From positions 66,662-130,661 of the forward strand of contig JACRPI010000005.1 in assembly GCA_016214075.1 (NCBI GenBank): a stretch of DNA of 64,000 nt. Reading direction: 5' to 3'. The notes beneath the pieces are model-generated. The model was not told where the DNA came from, did not search any database, and was given only the letters and a program-made list of their open reading frames with translations. This DNA is from Candidatus Woesearchaeota archaeon (GTDB lineage Archaea > Nanobdellota > Nanobdellia > Woesearchaeales > DSVV01). Position 1 is the stretch's first letter. Each line of letters begins with the position of its first letter. This document shows positions 47,655 to 55,690 of this stretch, one piece after another. The translations under genes were made by a program, and so were the position numbers.

Positions 47655-48152
47655 ATGGGGAGTACAGTTCTACAAAACGAAGCAGAATACAGAGAAGTCC
47701 ATCACTGGATGACGAAGAAAGTTATAACTATAAGCAGGAAAGAAAACCTGTTACACGCAGCAAAAAAGATGGCAAAAAATAATATCAGCAGTTTGGTCGT
47801 TGAAGAAAATAACAAACCTATTGGAATCATAACAGAACGAGATTATCTAAAGAAAGTAGTCCTTGAGGAAAAAGAGCCGCACAAACATCTCGTCGAAGAA
47901 GTCATGACACTAAGTGTCCGATTCCTTCCAGAGGACGCGGATATCATCAGCGCGTTCGCGTTAATGAAAAAGTATCACATCAGGCGTTTCCCTGTCATAA
48001 ACAGAAATGGAGAACTCACCGGAATTCTCACGCAGAAAGATCTTCTTGAAGGCATGGCGCATATTATCCAGCGTTTGGATTGGAAATTAGTAAGAACAAA
48101 AATCGCGTTTTCAGAATTCACAAAGCATTTAGACGATGTGGATGTTATCTGA
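47655..48152 (+). CDS. Tandem CBS-domain protein
   Basis: 165 residues. Two CBS domains: residues ~17-75 (WMTKKVITISRKENLLHAAK, NNISSLVVEE, PIGIITERDYLKKVV) and ~80-140 (VMTLSVRFLPEDADIISAFA, YHIRRFPVINRNGELTGILT). Such pairs bind adenosine nucleotides and act as energy or ligand sensors, here without a fused effector. A TATA-like ATATTTAAATAG lies ~30 bases upstream. The 55-residue membrane protein gene follows by 33 bases and may be in the same operon. Confidence 0.9.
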   Translation: MGSTVLQNEAEYREVHHWMTKKVITISRKENLLHAAKKMAKNNISSLVVEENNKPIGIITERDYLKKVVLEEKEPHKHLVEEVMTLSVRFLPEDADIISAFALMKKYHIRRFPVINRNGELTGILTQKDLLEGMAHIIQRLDWKLVRTKIAFSEFTKHLDDVDVI

Positions 48153-48185
48153 GGAAAGTGTCAGATAATTAGGGAAGGTGAAAAA

Positions 48186-48353
48186 ATGGTCAACAAAAAA
48201 ACAAAAAATATTGTCTTTTGGGTTGGAGTAGGAATAGTCGTCGTAACGCACATCTATATGCTTGTTGCAGGTTTGCCGCAATCACAGATGACGGGTCATG
48301 CGCTCCTTAATCTCGTCGCAGCAGGATTACTAGTGTACGGAAGAAAAGCGTAA
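48186..48353 (+). CDS. Small two-helix membrane protein (55 residues)
   Basis: Start ATG at 48186 with GGAAGGTG about 6 bases upstream; TAA at 48353. Two hydrophobic segments: IVFWVGVGIVVVTHIYML and HALLNLVAAGLLVYG, joined by a short PQSQMTG turn, with Lys at both ends, so both termini are probably cytoplasmic. No family recognised. A two-hairpin element begins ~5 bases after its stop. Confidence 0.65.
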   Translation: MVNKKTKNIVFWVGVGIVVVTHIYMLVAGLPQSQMTGHALLNLVAAGLLVYGRKA

Positions 48354-48357
48354 ATTT

Positions 48358-48470
48358 ATAGTAAACGACACAAGTATAGTGAATGTGCCAAATATTCGAA
48401 CAAAGAAATGCGCATTCACTATCCAGATGAGGTGATACAAATGTTCGATAATAAATCACCTCAGCTATAT
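48358..48470. mobile_element. Two-hairpin element, copy 2
   Basis: Hairpin 1: 13-bp arms 48376-48388 and 48410-48422 with one position that pairs only as G-U; loop of 21 bases. Hairpin 2: 8-bp arms 48429-48436 and 48455-48462; loop of 18 bases. Its lead-in ATAGTAAACGACACAAGT (48358-48375) nearly equals the start of copy 3 (ATAGTCAAGGACACAAGT). The rest of the gap to 48529 holds TATTATATATCTTGAC near 48505, the promoter of the next gene. Confidence 0.68.
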
Positions 48471-48529
48471 AATTTATTCATGTCCGCCACTATTATGTCA
48501 TTATTATTATATATCTTGACGCTTCTCCA

Positions 48530-49075
48530 ATGAAGATGAACATTACATTAACAGTCCTTCTTTCTTGTACTTCTCCCGAAACAGATACCGCGCAGCTTCA
48601 TCCGCAAACAAGATACTTTCCAGAAATAGTAGAAACAGAAAATCTTCACTATGCAGCATCTTTAGATGCGTTACGAGTTGATATGACTGCGTATTATTTT
48701 TTTGTTAATGACGAGTATTGTCTTGCGCCGCTTCAAGAAGCGTTATCCACTCTTGCGACGTATGATTTGTCAGGGACAGTGTATGTTCCTGCATTTCCAA
48801 CAGAACCAGGAAAACAAACGTTTGCTGATGCTCCTCTACACGTAAAGGAATGGGGAACAACATATATTGGTTTAAATGATATCATCTTCCGGCAAAAGAC
48901 TCCTCTCGAAGCAATATTCTACGATCCTCTTGGTGATACAGTAGGAGAACGTGATTATCGTCGTATAACAGATTACGCAGTTGTTGCGCCAGAAAGTTTG
49001 TACGCCCAATTTATGGAGTTCGCGGCACAACGGGAAGCGCGGCCAGAAGTGCATGTATACTCTTGTCATAAGTAA
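48530..49075 (+). CDS. Putative lipoprotein of unknown function
   Basis: 181 residues, ATG ~25 bases after a TATA box (leaderless). A short hydrophobic start MKMNITLTVLLSC gives a possible lipobox LLSC, after which CTSPETD would be the mature end. The rest is mixed alpha/beta, Tyr- and Pro-rich, with DYAVVAPESLYAQFMEF near the end. I recognise no family. The signal is short, so a cytoplasmic protein is also possible. Confidence 0.5.
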   Translation: MKMNITLTVLLSCTSPETDTAQLHPQTRYFPEIVETENLHYAASLDALRVDMTAYYFFVNDEYCLAPLQEALSTLATYDLSGTVYVPAFPTEPGKQTFADAPLHVKEWGTTYIGLNDIIFRQKTPLEAIFYDPLGDTVGERDYRRITDYAVVAPESLYAQFMEFAAQREARPEVHVYSCHK

Positions 49076-49129
49076 TGATATCACTAAACAGAAGTAACTT
49101 TTATAAATTATTGTCATTTTCTTGCTTGT

Positions 49130-50077
49130 ATGACTTCAAGAAAAACTGTGTACACAATGGCAGGAATGCTCGGAGCGAGTGTTCTGTTTATTGCTTTGGA
49201 TGATGGTCCTGACAAAAAAGCGCCAGTGCAAGCTTCTTCAGCTCAAGCTTCTGACGTTGTCCCTTCTTCAGTTCTTGAGCATGTTTCTTCTTTTCATGAA
49301 ACGTATTTCACGAATGTGGAACATATAGCAGGAAAAGGACTCCCTGCGGAATTAGAAGACTTGACACTTCATCTCTTCCTTCAGGTTCATGATGGAGATG
49401 GAATACAAACAGATGAGAGGGGCGCAAATTGTCAATTAGGAATTTACAGACAGCTTGAAGCACTCTATCGAAACAAGAAGATTACAGGAGTATTTTTTGA
49501 AGGGTATAGAATTGGTTTTGATTATATTGATAACTTAGCAGGTTGGGATTGGTCAGAAGATAAAATTCAAGCAAAAAAACGTGAAATCGTCAATGCGGAT
49601 GATCAAAAACTAAAGGATCTTTTCCAAGTTCCAGAAAATGAATTTGGTGATCACAATGATACAAGTGAATTATTTCCAGTGCAATATGGAAAAATACCAA
49701 CTCTTTTAGTAACAGGATGGGAGGATAAAGCATTATCTCCTCAAGATATGGTTGATTTTGGAAAAGTTATTGGAAGATATGGAGAACTCTATAATCTTCC
49801 TCATCGTACAGAAGCGCAAGAGCAAGAGGTAAAAGCATTAGAACCAGCTGCGTTAGCGTTTGTTGCTCGTCATCAAGACAGAACTCGACAAGCGTATGAT
49901 AATTCTCTCCTTACCATGGCAAATGTATTCGCTGCATATCCTTCACTTCCACATGGGTACGCAGTGATTATTGGTGCGGCGCACGCAGATGACCTTTCTC
50001 TTCATGGATCTGCGCAGGCGGACATTACATCAAAGTCAGTTTATCCTAACGCGAAGATTTATCGTTGTAAACTATAG
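49130..50077 (+). CDS. Exported protein, possibly TraB/GumN-like
   Basis: 315 residues. N-terminal signal or anchor (KTVYTMAGMLGASVLFIAL). After a Ser/Ala-rich linker the domain has DLTLHLFLQVHDGDG, a central GVFFEGYRIGFDYID and, near the C terminus, GYAVIIGAAHADDL. The EG...GAAH spacing vaguely recalls TraB/PrgY/GumN proteins, which have Glu- and His-containing GxxH motifs; this is a weak resemblance. A TATA-like TTTTATAAATTA lies ~30 bases upstream. Confidence 0.5.
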   Translation: MTSRKTVYTMAGMLGASVLFIALDDGPDKKAPVQASSAQASDVVPSSVLEHVSSFHETYFTNVEHIAGKGLPAELEDLTLHLFLQVHDGDGIQTDERGANCQLGIYRQLEALYRNKKITGVFFEGYRIGFDYIDNLAGWDWSEDKIQAKKREIVNADDQKLKDLFQVPENEFGDHNDTSELFPVQYGKIPTLLVTGWEDKALSPQDMVDFGKVIGRYGELYNLPHRTEAQEQEVKALEPAALAFVARHQDRTRQAYDNSLLTMANVFAAYPSLPHGYAVIIGAAHADDLSLHGSAQADITSKSVYPNAKIYRCKL

Positions 50078-50085
50078 AATAATTT

Positions 50086-52692
50086 TTACTTCCTCCCCTT
50101 CTCCAAACTAATTTTCGCCAAAACCAATTCATGCATGCGCTGCAAAAAGGCGATCTTATCCTCAATCTTCAACACATCCATAAAGCCTTGCAACGCAATA
50201 TTAAACGCGAATGGCGTAGGAATCTTGGTCTGAATTTCAACAAGTCTAATCTTCCCCTCCTCAATTTCGCGCAAAACCTTCTTTGAGTTTTCAATTTCCA
50301 TCAAATCTTCAAGTACTTCACGTCGAGCTTCCTTGAGAATACAAAAATCATCAGAAATCCTTTTCACCGCGCTCATCAAAATCATCGAACTCACTTGCTG
50401 CCGTCCAGCATTCTTCTGTCTTCCCATGTAATTCCGCAAAATCATAAAGCCACGAGTCGCGCAATGTCTAAACCGCCGTTTCAAAATCTCTGTCTGATCA
50501 ATCGCGTGCTTCATTACTAAATCAAGTTTATCAGATTTCAATGTCTTTAATGCCTTCACTGCGTCAATCTTCTTTGCGAATCCAACATAAAATCCATTAT
50601 CGTTCATGCCTATTTCGACATCGCGATGTTCCATCCGCGCAATCGCAAACGCGACTCCTCTACTCAACACGTCATTCACCCTTCTGCCAAAAAGCGTGTG
50701 AAAAATAATCTTGTTTTGTTTATTATCAGTATAATGTTCGATTAAAATCTTGCGATCAGAAGGAAAATGCCCGGCATACTCGTATTGTTCAGCAAAATAA
50801 TTGTACAACGCTTCAGAACTATTTGCATCCACATACAGATACTCGTGAATAAAATCCAAAATATCCTTCTTCGATTTATCATGCTTAAATTTATCTTCCA
50901 TTAAAAATCTGAAGTGCCCAATTTCATTTGCGAGATCAAAACTCAACGGCAACATATCAGAAAACCAGCTTGGCACAGTAGGAGGTCGATTCGATGTCGC
51001 GACAACTTGCGCGACCATGCCACGAGAAAATTTGAATTGGTAGGTATCGCCGCCTAAAATAAATACATCTCCTGGTCGAAGTTTCTCCAAGAATCCTTCA
51101 TCAATGTGACCAATAGTTTGTGTTCCAACTTTGACGATCACAAAACTTTCATCAGGAATAGTGCCGAGATTGGTCATGTAAATAATTCTACCCAATTTCC
51201 CACGTTTACCCAATTTGCCATCCTGTCTCCAGATTTTCGCGAAGATGTGTCGATCTTCAAGGGTGGTAAATTCTCCTGCTAAATACAACAAAACCTCAAG
51301 ATAATCAGTATGTTTCAAATCACGATAACAATAACTCCTCTTCACTAACTGAAAGAGTTCTTCTTCATCCCACACTTGCATGAGCGCGAGTCCATCAATG
51401 TACTGCGCAAGAACATCCAAACAGTTTACAGGAATGTGAATTTTATCGATCTTTTTCTCAACAGCTGCTTTCAACAACACACTGCACTCGACAAGATCAT
51501 CTCTGTCCATCACAATAATGCGGCCTTTGACAGTTTCATGCAATTTGTGTCCAGCTCGTCCAGCTCTTTGAAGAAACCGCGCGACTGATTTTGGCGAGCT
51601 GAGACAAATAACAAGATCAATGTAACCAATATCAATTCCTAACTCCAGAGACGTGCTGCACACCACGCATTTCAGTTTTCCTTCGCGAAGACGTCGCTCC
51701 AAATTCTGTCGCAGTTCCTTGCCCAGACTTCCGTGATGCGCGCCAATGTTGTCTGTATAATTTTTTGGAAATTTGTGTTTCAGATGATCAACCACTCGTT
51801 CCGTAGCGCTTCGTGTATTCGTAAAGATAAGCGTTGTTTTATGTTGCTGCACAAGATCATCAATAACTTTGTACATTGCAGCGTGCATAACTTCATGCGC
51901 TGTTCCGATAAGATCTGGAACAGGACAAATAACTTGTAAATCCAGTTTTTTAAGAAATTGCACATCCACAATCTGACAGTTGCGCGAAGAGCCGACAAGA
52001 AATCCAGCGACTTTCTCGAGGGGCGCGACAGTCGCGCTTAGTCCAATACGGGTAATGTGCGGCGCGATAAAAGAAAGTGTTTCGAGCGCGAGAGAAAGAT
52101 GAACCCCGCGTTTATTGTCTGCGATCGCGTGCACTTCATCAATAACAACCCATTCCACGTTGCGAAGATGTTCCACAAACTTAATGCTTGCGAGCATGAT
52201 TGCAAGACTTTCTGGCGTGGTAATGAGAATGTGTGGTGGTGTTTTGAGCATCTTGGATTTTTCATAAGAAGTTGTATCTCCTGTCCGAATACCGACACGA
52301 ATTCCTAATTTTTTACCTGCAATATTTTCCATTTGTTCAAGCGGCTCAACAAGATTCTTGTGAATATCATTGGAAAGCGCGCGCAGGGGACTCACATAAA
52401 CACAATAAACGCGATCCTGCAATGTTCCTTTTTCGCTGTGATCAATGAGTTCATTCAGTACAGCGCCAAAGGCGGACAGTGTTTTTCCAGAACCAGTTGG
52501 CGCGCTGACGAGCGTATTAATGCGACAATGAATGTTGTAAATAGAATACCGTTGCGGTTCGCTAAAGCTTGTAAACTTTTCGAAGAACAATTGTTTGAGA
52601 AGCGGATGTAAAATACTTGTGGTCAAACTATCTTCATGCGGCTTTTCCATGAATTCTATTTTTCCAGTCGTTTCACTGCTTGGGTTTGTCAT
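50086..52692 (-). CDS. lhr: Lhr-type ATP-dependent helicase
   Basis: 868 residues, the usual archaeal Lhr-core length (bacterial Lhr is ~1500). Motifs: Q-like FTSFSEPQRYSIY, Walker A SAPTGSGKT, VYVSPLRALSNDI, TPESLAIML, DEVH (VVIDEVHAIADNKRG), LSAT, then STSLELGIDIG and QRAGRAGH. The C-terminal ~400 residues fit the winged-helix and Lhr-specific domain. 3'-5' ATP-dependent DNA/RNA helicase linked to repair. A TATA box (GATTTATAACC, minus strand) lies ~25 bases before the ATG, and dyad element R5 lies just beyond it. Confidence 0.93.
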   Translation of the reverse strand: MTNPSSETTGKIEFMEKPHEDSLTTSILHPLLKQLFFEKFTSFSEPQRYSIYNIHCRINTLVSAPTGSGKTLSAFGAVLNELIDHSEKGTLQDRVYCVYVSPLRALSNDIHKNLVEPLEQMENIAGKKLGIRVGIRTGDTTSYEKSKMLKTPPHILITTPESLAIMLASIKFVEHLRNVEWVVIDEVHAIADNKRGVHLSLALETLSFIAPHITRIGLSATVAPLEKVAGFLVGSSRNCQIVDVQFLKKLDLQVICPVPDLIGTAHEVMHAAMYKVIDDLVQQHKTTLIFTNTRSATERVVDHLKHKFPKNYTDNIGAHHGSLGKELRQNLERRLREGKLKCVVCSTSLELGIDIGYIDLVICLSSPKSVARFLQRAGRAGHKLHETVKGRIIVMDRDDLVECSVLLKAAVEKKIDKIHIPVNCLDVLAQYIDGLALMQVWDEEELFQLVKRSYCYRDLKHTDYLEVLLYLAGEFTTLEDRHIFAKIWRQDGKLGKRGKLGRIIYMTNLGTIPDESFVIVKVGTQTIGHIDEGFLEKLRPGDVFILGGDTYQFKFSRGMVAQVVATSNRPPTVPSWFSDMLPLSFDLANEIGHFRFLMEDKFKHDKSKKDILDFIHEYLYVDANSSEALYNYFAEQYEYAGHFPSDRKILIEHYTDNKQNKIIFHTLFGRRVNDVLSRGVAFAIARMEHRDVEIGMNDNGFYVGFAKKIDAVKALKTLKSDKLDLVMKHAIDQTEILKRRFRHCATRGFMILRNYMGRQKNAGRQQVSSMILMSAVKRISDDFCILKEARREVLEDLMEIENSKKVLREIEEGKIRLVEIQTKIPTPFAFNIALQGFMDVLKIEDKIAFLQRMHELVLAKISLEKGRK

Positions 52693-52715
52693 TATTATTG
52701 AAGGAAGAACAAAAG

Positions 52716-52802
52716 GTTATAAATCTTACTCGTGTTTGTCGAGTGGAGGAAGTGCGATCCTTTGTCGAGAGTAAAAGCACTGGACAAGAAGAAATGGCTA
52801 GT
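52716..52802 (-). promoter_or_regulatory. TGTCCAGTG dyad upstream element, copy R5
   Basis: Arms TGTCGAGTG (52737-52745) and CACTGGACA (52778-52786), 32 bp apart. It directly abuts the TATA box of lhr on one side and the truncated rlmH 3' end on the other. The inner sequence (AAGTGCGATCCTTT) retains only part of the R1/R2 inner hairpin. Confidence 0.72.
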
Positions 52803-52805
52803 GCT

Positions 52806-52892
52806 ACTTCTGATACTTCCTTCCACTGTTAATCATCCAACTTCTATAGATCTGTTCAACAAGTAATCCCTGCGCAATCTCATGAGGAAACG
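52806..52892 (-). pseudogene. Displaced 3' end of rlmH (87 bp)
   Basis: Ungapped match to 54112-54198, the last 87 bases of rlmH, with 6 mismatches. Read on the minus strand it encodes FPHEIAQGLLVEQIYRSWMI plus NSGRKYQK and a TAG stop; the live gene has HV for QG at two adjacent positions and a TGA stop. Apart from those adjacent residues (and the differing stop), the changes are silent. It has no start and no 5' part. It forms the left boundary of the NTase-pair island. Confidence 0.88.
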
Positions 52893-52949
52893 CAACTAAT
52901 AACAGAAATTACCACAATCTTTATATATACCATAACCTTTATTATAATT

Positions 52950-53597
52950 ATGCTTATAAAAATAGACGAATCAGCTTTTTCAACTATCTTTGGGAAAGTA
53001 GAAATAGCTACCATAAATAAAAGAATGCAAGGAGCACCTTTAACACAAGTAGAACGCAACTATTTATCACGTTCCATTCGTCCAAAATTGCGAGCTGCAA
53101 GAATCATAACTGAACAAAAAATGCTAGACCAACTTACCAAAGGCAGTCCAGAAAGAGAGCGGATAGAATATAATCTCAACAGATATGGCTATCCTTTGTT
53201 CGCCATAACAAAAAGAAAATCATTGCTTTTATCTATTGAGGAGCTTATTGCGTTAATTCTCACAAAATACCGTTCTCCAAGATATATTGAAGCAATTCCA
53301 TTCCTCTTTCTTAAAAATAAAATTGACGCTTGGAAGATGTTAGAGCTTGCGTCTCAATTTCAGATCAAAAATGAGATAGGGTATCTTCTCGAGACAGCGT
53401 TTCTCATAAAACCAATCCCTCAATTAAAAAAATTATTATCATTTCTTAAAAAAAATAAAGAAAAAAATCTGGCGTTTTTAGCAGAGGGGGATTATGAATT
53501 TCTTCTCAAGACAACACCAATACGTCTCAGGAAATGGAATCTGCTTGGAAGATTTTTTGATAGTGATTTTCTTGAAAAAGCAAAGGTGATTTTGTGA
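52950..53597 (+). CDS. Partner protein of the NTase pair (putative antitoxin)
   Basis: 215 residues, ATG ~25 bases after a TATA box (TTTATATATACC). All-helical, basic, with a region EYNLNRYGYPLFAITKRKSL that may be a wing of an HTH domain, and Arg-rich NYLSRSIRPKLRAARII. Its TGA overlaps the GTG of the next gene (GTGA). The arrangement, an upstream helical protein overlapping an NTase gene, fits abortive-infection AbiE-like or related toxin-antitoxin pairs, where the first gene is the antitoxin. Family not recognised with certainty. Confidence 0.55.
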   Translation: MLIKIDESAFSTIFGKVEIATINKRMQGAPLTQVERNYLSRSIRPKLRAARIITEQKMLDQLTKGSPERERIEYNLNRYGYPLFAITKRKSLLLSIEELIALILTKYRSPRYIEAIPFLFLKNKIDAWKMLELASQFQIKNEIGYLLETAFLIKPIPQLKKLLSFLKKNKEKNLAFLAEGDYEFLLKTTPIRLRKWNLLGRFFDSDFLEKAKVIL

Positions 53598-54103
53598 TTG
53601 ACAAGAGTGAGTTGTTGGCATGGCTTGCTGAAAAAGACAAAATCTTAGAGAAGGAAATAATTCTTGTTGCGGTTGGAGGAACAGCAATGACACTTTTAGG
53701 TTTGAAATCCTCTACTATTGACGTAGATTTTTGTCTCAGTGCTGCTCAGAAAAAAATATTCGAAAAATTGATAACAAAACGAGATAAGAACTGGAAAGTT
53801 GACTTGTTTACAGATGGCTACATTTTCTCTGAGCAGCTTCCACATGATTATGTTGACAAAGCAGAAGAGATCAAAAGGTTAAATCATGTTGTCTTAAAGG
53901 CTCTTGCTCCTGTGGATATTGTCATTACTAAAGCAGCGCGGTTAAATGCGCGGGATGAGGAGGATATTGCAGCGTTAGTAAAATTTGTGAACAAAGAAGA
54001 GCTTATCAAACGGTTTGAAAAAGTAGTAACAACCTATGCGGGAAAAGAGGAAGAGTATCGATATCATTTTGGAATTATTCTCAAAAGATTTTTTAATCAA
54101 TAG
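53594..54103 (+). CDS. Nucleotidyltransferase-like protein (AbiEii/DUF6036 type)
   Basis: 169 residues from a GTG in the GTGA overlap. NTase hallmarks: VAVGGTAMTLLGLKSSTIDV (the GG...A and the D-x-D pair, here IDVDF), then VDLFTD with the third acidic residue. A helical tail carries LAPVDIVITKAARLNARDEE, common to AbiEii/DUF6036 and related toxins; the motif K-x-x-R-x-x-x-R/D-x-x-D is recognisable. Such enzymes modify RNA or tRNA when freed from the antitoxin. Converges on rlmH with a 6-base gap. Confidence 0.75.
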   Translation: MIDKSELLAWLAEKDKILEKEIILVAVGGTAMTLLGLKSSTIDVDFCLSAAQKKIFEKLITKRDKNWKVDLFTDGYIFSEQLPHDYVDKAEEIKRLNHVVLKALAPVDIVITKAARLNARDEEDIAALVKFVNKEELIKRFEKVVTTYAGKEEEYRYHFGIILKRFFNQ

Positions 54104-54109
54104 AAAAGA

Positions 54110-54568
54110 TCACTTCTGATACTTTCTTCCACTGTTAATCATCCAACTTCTATAAATTTGTTCAACAAGCAATACATGCGCAATCTCATGAGGAAACGTC
54201 ATTGGTGACAAGGACAAAAGAACGTGCGCTTTTTTCTTCACCGCATCCGAAAGTCCATACGCGCCGCCAATCACAAAAATAACTCTCTTTTCTGCGTTCT
54301 TCTTCAAAAAGTCAGCGAACCCAACACTATTCAGCAGCTTCCCTTCTTCAGATAATGCAATAATAAAACAATCATTTTTCATCGCTTCTATTTTCTCAAG
54401 CAATCGATCTCCTTCTTTTTTCCGAACAGCGTCAACATCATTGGTTGCTTTCTCTTCTTTGACAGACAAAACAGTAATCTTTTCAGAAGAAAGCCGCTTC
54501 AGATATTCTTGAACAAGCGCGATAATGTTTCTGTCTTTCAATGTTCCAACAGTGAGAATGGTGATCAT
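54110..54568 (-). CDS. rlmH: 23S rRNA m3-pseudouridine methyltransferase (SPOUT)
   Basis: 152 residues, normal length. SPOUT knot motifs: MITILTVGTLKDRNI start, FIIALSEEGKLLNSVGFADF, VIFVIGGAYGLSDAV (the SAM-binding glycine loop), LSLSPMTFPHEIAHVLLVEQ, IYRSWMINSGRKYQK end, of which the last 28 codons are repeated at 52806. The enzyme methylates pseudouridine in helix 69 of large-subunit rRNA (position 1915 in E. coli). The VIT1-like gene lies 6 bases upstream, so they are probably co-transcribed. Confidence 0.94.
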   Translation of the reverse strand: MITILTVGTLKDRNIIALVQEYLKRLSSEKITVLSVKEEKATNDVDAVRKKEGDRLLEKIEAMKNDCFIIALSEEGKLLNSVGFADFLKKNAEKRVIFVIGGAYGLSDAVKKKAHVLLSLSPMTFPHEIAHVLLVEQIYRSWMINSGRKYQK

Positions 54569-54574
54569 GCTTGC

Positions 54575-55348
54575 TCACGCAGTCACGCCAAAAATCAATC
54601 CAATCATATATCCAACGAGCGCAGCAACTGTTCCAATCAGTGCCATTTCTAAACCAGATTTCTTCCAATCTAATTCAAACCATCGTGCTTTCAGGACACC
54701 AACGCCAAATAATATCGCAGCGCAAATCCCAACAGCAACATACGTTGCATATTGAACAGAAAAAATAAAATAAGGAAGTAATGGGATAATGGAACCGATA
54801 AGCGACGCGATCCCCACAAAAAATCCTTTTTTCAGTGGATTTTCATATTCGTCAGGAAACATGCGGAGTTCTTCTGTCATCATCGTGTTGAGCCAGAGTT
54901 CTTTGTCAGAAGTAATTTTCTTGACAATACTATCCAACTGTTTGCCGCGGAATCCTTTGTTATAATAAATTTCCCGAACTTCTTCAATTTCAAGATCAGG
55001 AACATTCTCGATTTCTTTAGTCTCTCGTTCTAATTCTGCGTAATAATATTCCTTTGCTGCTTTTGTGGAAGTATAAACAACAGCGCCCATGGAAATGGAT
55101 TCAGCGAATGTCGCGGCAAGTCCAGAAACAAGAATAACGTGAAAATCATTGGTCGCGGTCGCGACTCCAAGAACAATTCCCAAAACATTGACAAGTCCAT
55201 CTTGTCCACCGAGAATCGCGTCTTTCAATAATGGACCGCCAAATGATTGTCGTGCCTCAACATGCTTTTTGTGATGTTTTAACGCTTCAGAACGAGCATA
55301 CTCTTTCCCATCTTGTTTTGGAATATTATAATCTTTTAATTTTGCCAT
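54575..55348 (-). CDS. VIT1/CCC1-family membrane transporter
   Basis: 257 residues from the ATG at 55348. Membrane segments near residues ~52-75 (GGQDGLVNVLGIVLGV), ~78-100, ~175-200, ~203-225 and ~232-255, with a long Glu-rich cytosolic domain (~105-165) bearing ELERETKEIENVPDLE, as in iron/manganese transporters of the VIT1 family. The first segment contains the expected Asp/Gly-rich DGLVN. Likely imports Fe2+ or Mn2+ into, or exports it from, the cytoplasm. Sits between a small membrane protein gene and rlmH on the same strand. Confidence 0.88.
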   Translation of the reverse strand: MAKLKDYNIPKQDGKEYARSEALKHHKKHVEARQSFGGPLLKDAILGGQDGLVNVLGIVLGVATATNDFHVILVSGLAATFAESISMGAVVYTSTKAAKEYYYAELERETKEIENVPDLEIEEVREIYYNKGFRGKQLDSIVKKITSDKELWLNTMMTEELRMFPDEYENPLKKGFFVGIASLIGSIIPLLPYFIFSVQYATYVAVGICAAILFGVGVLKARWFELDWKKSGLEMALIGTVAALVGYMIGLIFGVTA

Positions 55349-55352
55349 GATG

Positions 55353-55658
55353 CTACTCTTTTTTCTCAATCACTTCTTCAATTTGTTCGATAACTACTTC
55401 TTGCTCATTTCCTTTTGTTTTGGTCTTTTTAATAGTTTGCTCTGTTCGCTGCGTATATCCTGGCGCGTTTGTCCTGAATTTATACAATGCATATTTGAAT
55501 CGTCTGTTGAGATAAAAGATAAAAGAAAGTAACGCGAAAAGAACAACGATAACAAGAATGATTGCCGCAATAACGCCAAAAAATAAAATTCCTAATGCAA
55601 GCGCGACAGGAAGTAAGATAAAACCGAGGATGATCCATATAATTTTTCGTAGTTCCAT
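55353..55658 (-). CDS. Small two-TM membrane protein
   Basis: 101 residues. Two adjacent hydrophobic helices (IIWIILGFILLPVALALGIL, FFGVIAAIILVIVVLFALLS) and then a charged tail with repeated Lys/Glu (RRFKYALYKFRTNAPGYTQR and an acidic end). The stop is 4 bases before the VIT1-like ATG, so translation is probably coupled. No family recognised. Confidence 0.65.
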   Translation of the reverse strand: MELRKIIWIILGFILLPVALALGILFFGVIAAIILVIVVLFALLSFIFYLNRRFKYALYKFRTNAPGYTQRTEQTIKKTKTKGNEQEVVIEQIEEVIEKKE

Positions 55659-55690
55659 TATTTCACCAAAACCTAAAGTTCTATATTATT

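Larger units (their letters stand above)
52806..54198. mobile_element. Putative integrated island bounded by rlmH 3'-end repeats
   Basis: Two 87-bp direct repeats (52806-52892 and 54112-54198) enclose a 1.2-kb segment carrying only the two-gene NTase pair. Site-specific integration at the 3' end of a gene, with duplication of that end, is the usual cause of such a layout; staphylococcal SCC elements use the 3' end of rlmH itself. No recombinase is present inside, so the island would be a remnant or mobilised in trans. A simple segmental duplication is the alternative. Confidence 0.6.

Noticed and set aside
52806-52892. rlmH fragment as an independent small gene
   Set aside because: No start codon or promoter; it equals the last 28 codons of rlmH.
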